Source: Siderastrea siderea (Eukaryota > Cnidaria > Anthozoa > Scleractinia > Rhizangiidae). Taken from it: a stretch of DNA of 64,000 bases. The notes beneath the pieces are model-generated. The model worked only from the letters and a program-made list of their open reading frames with translations. It had not been told where the DNA came from and searched no databases. A program made the translations under genes and the position numbers. Location of the stretch: positions 36,581,369 to 36,645,368 of the forward strand of contig OZ034975.1 of NCBI GenBank assembly GCA_964030785.1, in the 5' to 3' direction. Within the stretch, counting starts at the first letter, position 1, and every line of letters starts with the position of its first letter. Shown here piece by piece: positions 56,704 through 64,000 of the stretch.

Positions 56704-56878
56704 TTATTCCAAAATAGCGGGAAATACATTGTTCTTTTGTCTCCATGTTAATTGGCCCTTGTTGCCTCATTTTAAGCCAAATATTCCTTTGAATTCTGCA
56801 TACGGGATCGAGGCAACAAGGGCTAATTAACAATGATACAAAAGAACATTGTATTTTTCGCCATTTTGGAATAATGTG
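56704..56878. repeat. Foldback between the convergent helicase and DUF6589 genes
   Basis: About 65-bp arms: TTATTCCAAAATAGCGGGAA to TTGTTGCCTC at left and GAGGCAACAAGG to CATTTTGGAATAA at right, with a 43-bp loop. It lies in the intergenic space where both transcripts end. Confidence 0.8.
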
Positions 56879-57335
56879 TATACAGCCGTATGAAATCTTT
56901 TAGGCTGTTCCGTAGCCATTCCTTCTTTTCTTTTCTGGTGGGTGGGAGAATCTCCCATATAAAAGTTATGGCATGATCATCAGATTTTTTTTTTAAAGAA
57001 ACCCTTCAATAAAAATTATGATGATCACCCCAGTCACACTTTTTTCCTCACAGCATAAGAAAGACAACACCTACCGTAACTATTTACCAATGCATGTATA
57101 CAATGTAATGTTGCTCTCAATGTTTTTTGTTGGCTGACATATTGGTAGAAATAGAAGACAGGTTTTTGCATTGAAAGCAGTAGGGGTATTTCACTAGTAT
57201 CTCACTCAGATGAATAGTACAACTCTTTTCACAGGTTGAAAGTACCCATACAGTTCAGGAGAACAGATGAACTGCTTAGTACATAAACTAATGTATCGAT
57301 AAAAAGGAACATTAAAGTGTTTTATGGGGCCTATT

Positions 57336-58373
57336 TTAGCGTGCCCTTCTATTGAACAGGATATATTTCTTGTGATTGTCAATCCACAGTGAAGACATAT
57401 CAATTTCACTGGTCTGACTTCGCTGAAATGCTGCGTAATGTTTGTACTCTCGTCCTGGGGTTTCAATTAAGGCACCTTCACTGAGCAAGAGGTTTACTAG
57501 GATTCTGAGGTCCTCTCCATCTGACTTCTGAACATGCTTTCCAGACCTCTTTCTTATTTTACATTCTAAGTCATATTGTTCAATAATTTCCCTGGCAACC
57601 TTGCAACAATGGCAATTTCTAGTGACTGCGGTTGTTGTTAGGTTTCTGCCCATCTTCTTGTTTCCTTCTTTGATGTAATTGTTGTCATGTTCTAAGTCCA
57701 AGTGTAATGGAACATTACACCCAGCTACGCCATGATTATTTACTGATCTGTTCCACACAAGCTGGTGTGCTTCACAGGGGGTCAGAAGGGCATGAATCTG
57801 GAATAAAAGGTAAAGGGCTTCAAGGGCATACTTTGACTTTCTTGACTCCTGCCAAAACTGAATAAGTAAAAACTTCCAGCAACGGATAATCCTTGCACCA
57901 TCACCCTCAGCTACTGCATCCCTGAAGTTAAGATATAGCAAGCCATGGTCAAGTAGAGAACATTGGTAATTGAATATGTCATCGCTTGACTTGTTTGGTT
58001 CCTTAGCCTTTGTAGTTTGGGCTGTATCCTTAGCTTCCATAAATGCTTCACTAGAAAGTTCTGCATGATCTCCATGAGTCAGTTCATGTTTCCTCCTTGA
58101 TTTTCCATCGAAGCGAAATGACTTGTGACAGCCAGGAACGCGGCATGGGTAACGACCATCAGCTGCCTGTGCTTGGTTCTTTTGCACCTCCTCTTGTTCC
58201 TCCTCTGACAGTATCTGATTCAACAGTGAGTTCACTGACGAGGAATCTATGACATACGTGTCAACAACTTTTGCTGCAATAGCTCGCAGGTACACTCTTT
58301 GGGTAGCTTCTGATGCTGTTGGCAAACTCATGCAGTGGGAATGTGTTTCGGGTTGGTTTACCACTGATGTCAC
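57336..58373 (-). CDS. DUF6589 protein, C-terminal exon with C2H2 zinc finger
   Basis: 345 codons without a break. RYPCRVPGCHKSFRFDGK with RRKHELTH is a C2H2 finger (residues about 74-98). Then the DUF6589 C-terminal block: DDIFNYQCSLLDHGLLYLNF, RIIRCWKFLLIQFWQ, VWNRSVNNHGVAGCNVPL, HLDLEHDNNYIKEG (conserved acidic DLEH, a candidate catalytic Glu). A Cys-His pair CHCC lies near residue 254. It is the 3' end of the - strand gene whose other exons lie at 59.2-63.2 kb. DUF6589 is known to me only as a domain of unknown function in cnidarians and fungi; transposase role is inference from its position between TIRs. Confidence 0.7.
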   Translation of the reverse strand: MTSVVNQPETHSHCMSLPTASEATQRVYLRAIAAKVVDTYVIDSSSVNSLLNQILSEEEQEEVQKNQAQAADGRYPCRVPGCHKSFRFDGKSRRKHELTHGDHAELSSEAFMEAKDTAQTTKAKEPNKSSDDIFNYQCSLLDHGLLYLNFRDAVAEGDGARIIRCWKFLLIQFWQESRKSKYALEALYLLFQIHALLTPCEAHQLVWNRSVNNHGVAGCNVPLHLDLEHDNNYIKEGNKKMGRNLTTTAVTRNCHCCKVAREIIEQYDLECKIRKRSGKHVQKSDGEDLRILVNLLLSEGALIETPGREYKHYAAFQRSQTSEIDMSSLWIDNHKKYILFNRRAR

Positions 58374-59164
58374 TCATACCAAGAATTTCCAAAGCTGCTA
58401 CAACAATTCGTGCCTTCACTGCTAAGTGAACATTGCCCTATCTGGAGAATAAGCACTTGTGACATCACTTTCCACGTTTCTGCGGTTTATGTTGCTTCTG
58501 TCACAAGACAATGTGCATTTGTCTCCTCCAGATTCTGAAGAATAATGTCTCTTGAAACATAGCTGGAGAGATATAAGACAAATATGCATTTATATTTTTT
58601 TATTTTATTAACCTGGTGTTGTAATGCTGGAATACTACAAAAGGTAACTGGTGGGTTCCTTTGCTTTACTATGGCACTCAAACGCAAAAACAAGAAGAAT
58701 TCCAGTCTCGATATGAACCAGAACTACAAAAAAAGCCATCACAGCAAGGGCATTTAAATTTCCGCATGACATTAGAGTTAAAGTTTTCACATTAGATTTT
58801 CACTGAAACCATTCAATGGAAATATTAGGGAAAATAAGAATGACACTGGCTAAAACAAATGAATTTTCCCCACTCTTATAGAGCATTTAATAGTATAATT
58901 TTGGTTTTCTCAATTATCACAGCCGGCATGCCTCATGACTGATACATTGAGATTACAAGAAGAAATTATTTGTTGATCATTGTTGGGGTTGAGGGGTTAC
59001 ACAGCTGCTGATGGATCAGAAAATACATTCAGTGTTTCAGGAAATTATGTTTACATGTAAAATGCCACCTTTGCCAGACACCCTCTTTTCCAATGGATAT
59101 TACTTCTGAATTGAAGTTTACCTCTAGGAAATTCATATCCGCATGCCAGTCTGCAATTCCAATG
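58374..59164. other. Intronic interval of the DUF6589 gene
   Basis: No exon recognised. A short - strand frame at 58487-58693 lacks similarity. Confidence 0.45.
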
Positions 59165-59265
59165 TTTAACCCCGTCATTCTTTCCTCTTATGTGCCATTA
59201 ATGCATTCACCGCCCTGTCAACTGTGAGTTGATCTCCAATGACATTGGCAGAAACAAAATGCTGA
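59165..59265 (-). CDS. DUF6589 gene, GDQLT-motif exon
   Basis: On -, the frame reads FVSANVIGDQLTVDRAVNAL then MAHKRKE. GDQLT is the hallmark of DUF6589 as I know it, and its Asp is a likely catalytic or metal-binding residue. Exact splice borders are not fixed. Confidence 0.65.
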
Positions 59266-59719
59266 TCCTTTCCTTCCCCTTCACTTGGTAGATAAGAATG
59301 GATCCTCTTCAACACATTTTATTAGCATGCCTTCTCTTGTGTTTTCATTTTCAAAAATAATACCAAGACAAGCCTGCCAAGGCAAGGGTATAATAGGTGT
59401 ATGTTACTTTTGATTGAAGAAGTAATAAACACTTGCAACTGAACTCTTGGGGGGGGGGGAGGGGGAGGGCTAAAGGGAGAGTTTACATGAGTATTTTGAA
59501 TTATATAATTCTATCATTTCCTGGTTTCATAAAAAGGGTATAGATTTCCACTTCACCCTATTATAGACAGTACACAGGTGTTTTCAGTTAACAGGAATTT
59601 ATTGTCCCCATCCTTTTGTTGCAGTATGACCTTGCAACTGCCAAAATGATATCACTGTCAAACACATATTGCCAGCATTGAAAACACACCCCTACCCCAA
59701 GATGGATTAAATACAACTC

Positions 59720-60058
59720 CACCCCCCTCCCCCAGGATGAATACATTTGTACAAAGTAAAGAAGTATCTTTTTGGTACGTTGTGCCATTTCCTTACTGTA
59801 CTTGTGGGGAATGTGTTTCTGGACAGCGCCCTTCAGGAACCTCAATGCAGGAATACAATCAACAAGAACCCTTTGAACCAGGACAATATAGTTTTCTCCG
59901 TTGTTTAAATGATCCCTTGCCTGTGGTAGAACAGAGCTATTAGATAAGTCATTTAAATCACATGCAGGCTTGTCATTGTCTAAGTGAGCTCCTGTCACTC
60001 TGTTCAGGACACAATTGTGGATTGTCCAGTGGTAATCCTTGTTTGGTTCTCACAAGTC
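59720..60058 (-). pseudogene. DUF6589 gene, middle exon 3' of the Penelope insertion
   Basis: Reads NKDYHWTIHNCVLNRVTG, LPQARDHLNNGENYIVLVQR and CIPALRFLKGAVQKHIPHK. It is the continuation of the 60736-61104 exon, cut by the insertion at 60070-60724 and offset by at least one indel just inside. The 3' border is unclear. Confidence 0.6.
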
Positions 60059-60069
60059 ATGTCTCTAAC

Positions 60070-60724
60070 AAAAATATATATTAAAAAAATATAAAAAATT
60101 TCTCACTTAATGAGTTAAGAGTGCCTAAAAATCGTATAAAATTCCATACGTTTCGGGCTCAGCCCTTCTTCAGTGGAAAGTCAAGATTTCAGTTAAAAAA
60201 CGCTGTCTTGCGCCATATAAGACAAATTTGAGTTCAATAGGCGCGCGCGCGAAAAGAGCGCGCGACAACCTAAAGATATCGAAAATCTGAGTTTAAACCG
60301 TGTGGCTGACTGGTGCCCAGCTTGAAAATTAGGCGCATTTCCTGGCGTTTGCGTAGTTTATTTCCGCCGCAGAGCATGACCCCACGGACTTGTGCGTCTT
60401 GCAGGGTATGTCCGTTGGCATTAAAATGCTCTGCGACAGGAAATCCAGGCAGGTTTTTCTCGATACTGCGAAGATGCTCGCCGAAGCGTTCTCTCAGTGT
60501 CCGGCCTGTTTCACCGATGTAGACGGCGGAGCAACGGCGGCAAGAGATGGCATATACCAAGCCAGATGATTTACAGGTGAATGCATCCTTGATGTTGAAA
60601 GAGCATTGGGGACCTTGTAGGGTGCTGTCACGAGAAATGTAATCGCATGTGCGACAGCGGTTGTGGGTGCAAGGAGAGGTTCCCACGTGAGGACCAGGTT
60701 GGTTTCGGTCAGCGGTGTGCACTA
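60070..60724 (-). mobile_element. Penelope-like retroelement fragment, 5'-truncated
   Basis: ATGTCTCTAAC is duplicated at 60059-60069 and 60725-60735 (11 bp), which are the two halves of a DUF6589 codon stretch. The insert carries the end of a Penelope ORF with GIY-YIG endonuclease and a CTGAAGAAGGGCTGAG-containing 3' region. Confidence 0.85.
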
Positions 60725-60737
60725 ATGTCTCTAACAT
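60270..60737 (-). pseudogene. GIY-YIG endonuclease end of a Penelope-like ORF
   Basis: HNRCRTCDYISRDS (CxxC zinc part), GLVYAISCRRCSAVYIGETG (GIY-YIG core as GLVYAI...VYIGETG) with RTLRERFGEHLRSI, VAEHFNANGH and the conserved Glu in KRQEMRLIFKLGT. It ends at a stop. The reverse-transcriptase part is missing because of 5' truncation; the first codons derive from the junction. Confidence 0.85.
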
Positions 60738-61104
60738 CCTGCCTCAAATCAAAGTTGTCTATTACAAACTGCATCCCACTGATGGACATATGATCAAGTG
60801 CCTTGATTTCATCTTCGACTTCCTTTATTTGACTATTCATGGTCATGGCCTGTTGGTCCTGCACTGTGGGTGATGATGGAGCTGAAACAATACTTTCAGG
60901 AATTTCACAAGTGGACGCTTTAGCCAGTGCAAGTACCTCTTCTTTCTTGAGTTTTAATTCAGCTTTTTTCTTCATGCATGCAGAAACCCTGTCTTTCTCT
61001 TCCAACACTAGCTCATCAAACTTGTTTCCATACTCATCAAGCTTTTTCAGAAATGTTGAGTTGGAAACAGTAACCTTTAATGCTGAAAGTCTTGGATGAA
61101 GGGC
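60736..61104 (-). CDS. DUF6589 gene, coiled-coil and IDN-motif exon
   Basis: The acceptor CCTAATGCAG opens ALHPRLSALKVTVSNSTFLK, followed by a lysine/glutamate helix (KKKAELKLKKEEVLALAK) likely to form a coiled coil, then MQFVIDNFDLRQDVRDI, the IDNxD motif of DUF6589 and another candidate acidic catalytic site. It is interrupted at its 3' end by the Penelope fragment. Confidence 0.65.
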
Positions 61105-61304
61105 CTGCATTAGGATAAAGCACATGGTCCATACAGAATAATAAATAATTATTGCAATGTTGATCAAGCATTATTGTGGGTCAAAATAGAATTTCTCAAA
61201 ACCGGTTTTTGTTTTTTAATCTGTAATAGTTTCCATCACAATCATTACATTAAACATTGGTCATCCTTGGGACTTAATCAGTAGGGATAATATTGAAAGT
61301 AGCA

Positions 61305-61309
<5 letters not shown>

Positions 61310-61353
<44 letters not shown>
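61310..61353. repeat. (GAT)n microsatellite
   Basis: About 14 GAT units, intronic. Confidence 0.95.
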
Positions 61354-61354
<1 letters not shown>

Positions 61355-61779
61355 AGTATTGCTAAATACACTCATAACTTTACATAATGATTTATTGGCT
61401 AATGTCAGTAAATTAGTTGTGTTACGTTGGCAGAATACCAGAAGGGTAAACTTAACACTGTGTAGTGCAAAAAGGAGCAGATCCAACATTTTGTAAAGAG
61501 GGGACTGTAAGCATGTAGTTTAGGTAGGCATTAGGTCAGGTATACAGTGCAAGTATGTTACAGAACTGCTTTTAGTGTCACAGTGATGGCTCACACACTA
61601 AAATAAAATAAAAAACAATTAAACTGCTATTTACCTGTGAACCACTGAACTTCATTATCAGAGACATCAAGATCTGAGCTGCATTAAGAAAACGGGATCG
61701 CTCCCTGAGAAGAATCCAGCCAGCCAATGCAACACTTGGCAAAGAAGTTGTAAGTTTATCATTGCTTCTCCCTTGTCAA

Positions 61780-62105
61780 AATACACTAGTCAACAATGTA
61801 ATGTAAAGCAAAGGGGCCCTTGCCATCAGTTCATGACACACATTTTCAAGCTTAAACTTCCTCATATCCTCCATTGAGTTTTTCCTCAAAATACTTGGAT
61901 TTTTCTTGCTTGTCAACTCAGCACATTCTCTGGAAATCTCTTTAAAAAAACACTGTATGACACTTTGTCTCAGAGGTGCCATTTTAAAAATAGCATTGGC
62001 CATTTGGGAGTAAGTTCCTCGCACAAGGGCTATTCCAAGCCCTGCAAACTTGTCGTTTAACACTCGCACTCTTGCATATTCCTCGCTTGGCCACTTGACA
62101 CTGAC
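61780..62105 (-). CDS. DUF6589 gene, N-terminal helical exon
   Basis: The acceptor TTATAAAAG opens VSVKWPSEEYARVRVLND, then GTYSQMANAIFKMAPLR and NSMEDMRKFKLENVCHELM. The pattern (WPS, then a GTY block, then a leucine-rich helix) is what I know from cnidarian DUF6589 proteins. The 3' border is uncertain. Confidence 0.6.
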
Positions 62106-62654
62106 CTTTTATAAAATAAAACAATAAATAAACAATTATTTTTACATTTAATTGTGGCCTTTTGTGCAATGTTGCACGAAGAGGAGTTCTTCAATTAATT
62201 TTATAAGCTTACACACGTTTTGCAAATAAGTCTTACGTATAACGCAAACAATACAACATAGGCTAGATCGATCAGTGAACGAGCTGGTTGCTTTTTATAT
62301 GTAACTTCTATATAACTTTGTCACAGTAAAACATACACGCATTGCATCCAAACAGAAAAAACAACAGAGGGAAATACACAAACAGAAAAAGAGAGAACTT
62401 TTTCAAAGTCAGTACCGTTTCAATTTGTCCCAACCCGAACGCTTGGTAGCTCAGGTAGCCAAAAAAAATTAAATGTATATTTAAATGCGATGTCTATACG
62501 ACAGATTTATAGAAATAGTCTTTAATATAAAAGCAAACTGGTGTTATCAAGTTTGGGCTTAATTTAAGCTTATAAGTTTAACACACTCTTAAAATTCATT
62601 GACCTGCAAAAGATCTCGGGCAAAAGAAGATGGCTACCACAAAACGTTCTTACC

Positions 62655-62955
62655 TTTACTACTCTTTCTGGTTTTTCAGGTTTTCTTTCCGTTAAGCGAA
62701 GAGGAGGCGGCCGACCAGCTTTCTTCGGCGTGCTAGTCATTGGAAGGGGCGAAGGAAAAATCGTTCTGGTGGACGGAAACTCGGGGACGTTGTATAAACA
62801 GCTTGAACTTAAGCTTACGCTTAACTTGGTCCCATCAATTTCAACACACGGTTTTTTCATAATTGGGCTATCCAAGTCGCTTTCCGCAGTATTATCTCTT
62901 TTCAGAGAAGGCCCATACATAGTACTTCTAATATCTTCAGCACTTTTAGTCTGGT
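62655..62955 (-). CDS. DUF6589 gene, proline-rich linker exon
   Basis: Reads STMYGPSLKRDNTAESDL, MKKPCVEIDGTKLSVS and TSTPKKAGRPPPLRLTERKP, probably disordered linker with an AT-hook-like GRPPP. The donor follows GTGGTAAA/GTAAGA near 62655. Codon phase relative to the upstream zinc-binding part is broken. Confidence 0.5.
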
Positions 62956-63212
62956 TTTAGCGAATTCTTCTGTGTTTTTCAACTTTTCGTCTACAAACTC
63001 TGCAGAGGTAGCCATTGCTATCGAAAGACACGTTCAACAATTTCATCAGGCAACCAAGTCGAAGATACACCTTTCCCAGATATGGCATATCGATCTGTGG
63101 CTTCGGAAAGCGCTTTTGCACAGATTACACACTTCACCGAACGGCTTTGTTTAATTGTCGCGATGAAAGACATAACAGAGAAGCAAAACAAAAGGTACTT
63201 GACCCTTGCCAT
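62956..63212 (-). pseudogene. DUF6589 gene, N-terminal zinc-binding segment with indels
   Basis: Reads SVKCVICAKALSEATDRY, GVSSTWLPDEIVERV, and after a one-base insertion FDSNGYLCRVCRRKVEK: two CxxC pairs that would form a zinc-binding module. A further shift precedes KNTEEFAKTRLKVLK. At least two indels break the N terminus. The start lies about 100 bp inside the right TIR. Confidence 0.6.
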
Positions 63213-63398
63213 CGAGCGACGGGCGTGCGTCTATCATATCGAGGGCGACAAAAGCTGAATTTTTTTGCGGGAACAGAAATGATCCGCATAAATTAACATT
63301 GATTCGCCGTGACGTCACTGGACGGCATTAGCGGCTCATTGATTCAGACGTCTCTCTCGGGAGTGAGCGACCAGAGGAGACGGCTGAAATTCAGGCTA

Positions 63399-63407
63399 AC
63401 AAAGAGA
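63399..63407. other. Right 9-bp target-site duplication ACAAAGAGA
   Basis: Identical to 52650-52658. Confidence 0.9.
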
Positions 63408-63900
63408 CGCCTTTGACCTCACTGCTTTGACGGATTTTACTTGACATAAGTTATGCTGTAATAATGAAAAGGTAAGGTGAAAGTGGGCAACCTTGCCTTA
63501 CTCCAGTGGAAGGTTTTATCCAATCAGTTGCAAAGCCATTGTTAACTACGGCACTTTCAATATCGCTATAAAATACAGTGACCCAGCTCCTTAGTCCTAC
63601 CCAAGTTAAACAGCTTTAAAACGTGTTGTATACAAGACCATTAGAGAGTGTCAAAGGCTTACGAAAATCCAGTGACATGCGATGTATTTTTCAAGCGATT
63701 CGAGTAGATGTTTGTTGAAATTTGTTTCATTTTTTAATGTTGGCTATTTGAGAAAATATGTTGTCAAGTTTTCGGTTAGAAATATGCTTGGAAACCCACC
63801 AATTCACGTTCATAGCGTAACAGGCTTATCGAAACCAAAAATATTGTAAGCCTCTCAAATTCAACAAGATGGTTTTTGTCTTTTTTTACTTTAATCCATA
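63408..63900 (-). pseudogene. L1/Tx1-like LINE ORF2, reverse-transcriptase palm
   Basis: Reads FATDWIKPSTGVRQGCPL then SPYLFIITA, the template-binding RT motif, followed by an in-frame TAA and LMSSKIRQSSEVKGVS. Taken across the transposon with one copy of the duplication, the frame runs KGVSLFQNEIKWSQFADD. The LINE continues beyond the window. Confidence 0.8.
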
Positions 63901-64000
63901 CATTTAAAATCTCTCTCATACAAAGAGGAACCAAAACCGGTTGAATCAAAACACTTAGTGTGAAAACAAACTTAAACAGTCTCAAAACTTAAACGCTTTA

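Larger units (their letters stand above)
52659..63398. mobile_element. 10.74-kb DNA transposon carrying RecQ-like helicase and DUF6589 genes
   Basis: Terminal inverted repeats 52659-52748 and 63309-63398 differ at only two of 90 positions and start TAGCCTGAATTTCAGC. The 9-bp duplication ACAAAGAGA flanks it, and it splits a LINE whose frame is restored by its removal. Inside are a RecQ-like helicase on + (52806-56390) and a DUF6589 gene on - (63212-57336), convergent, with a foldback between their 3' ends. Secondary insertions: a repeat block in the helicase intron and a Penelope fragment in the DUF6589 gene. TIR length and duplication size resemble Mutator-like elements, but I recognise no MULE transposase, so DUF6589 is the candidate transposase. 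Confidence 0.85.

Noticed and set aside
61274..61489. Frames with poly-Ile or poly-Met
   Set aside because: Translation of the GAT microsatellite.

Overview
The window is eukaryotic: genes are split by introns with GT/AG borders, microsatellites and inverted-repeat elements are dense, and there are no operons. The mix points to an anthozoan cnidarian, most likely a stony coral. It includes tyrosine-kinase receptor and immunoglobulin (Ig) exons, a RecQ-like helicase of the type expanded in cnidarians, DUF6589, Penelope and L1/Tx1-like retroelements, and minisatellites built on CGACCGA. The organism is inference, not read directly.

Layout. 1-13 kb holds no convincing host gene. It carries hairpins, two opposed CGACCGA minisatellites, a TTAA element, a 3.9-kb element with tyrosine-recombinase and SAP-domain remains, a 1.4-kb long-TIR element with 9-bp target duplication, and a tandem tRNA-like SINE. 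13-50 kb holds a repeated module: a receptor tyrosine kinase (RTK) 3' end on + facing the 3' end of an Ig-domain gene on -. Module A has kinase exons at 15.1-15.4 kb and a - strand gene with its last exon at 20.6 kb and Ig exons at 22.8, 24.1 and 27.9-28.2 kb. Module B has Ig exons at 35.3 and 39.3 kb (+), kinase C-terminal exons at 45.0-45.6 kb (+), an Ig-gene tail at 47.1 kb (-) and an Ig exon at 48.4 kb (-). Module C keeps only a last-exon stub at 48.75 kb (+) and a tail relic at 49.6 kb (-). Many exons are broken by stops or indels; the V-like exons at 27.9 and 35.3 kb and the C2 exon at 24.1 kb are open. Because the copies are homologous, B and C act as empty sites that date and delimit four insertions in A.

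51-64 kb is an L1/Tx1-like LINE (-) split by a 10.74-kb DNA transposon (52659-63398). The transposon has 90-bp terminal inverted repeats, begins TAGCCT, and is flanked by a 9-bp duplication; removing it with one duplication restores the LINE reading frame. It carries two convergent genes, a RecQ-like helicase (+) and a multi-exon DUF6589 gene (-, candidate transposase), separated by a foldback. Both are damaged here: the helicase by a 1-bp deletion beside the Walker A motif and loss of its zinc-binding segment, the DUF6589 gene by indels and a Penelope insertion with an 11-bp duplication. This helicase plus DUF6589 element is the best candidate for an undescribed system. Two shorter elements elsewhere share its TAGCCT ends and 9-bp duplication.
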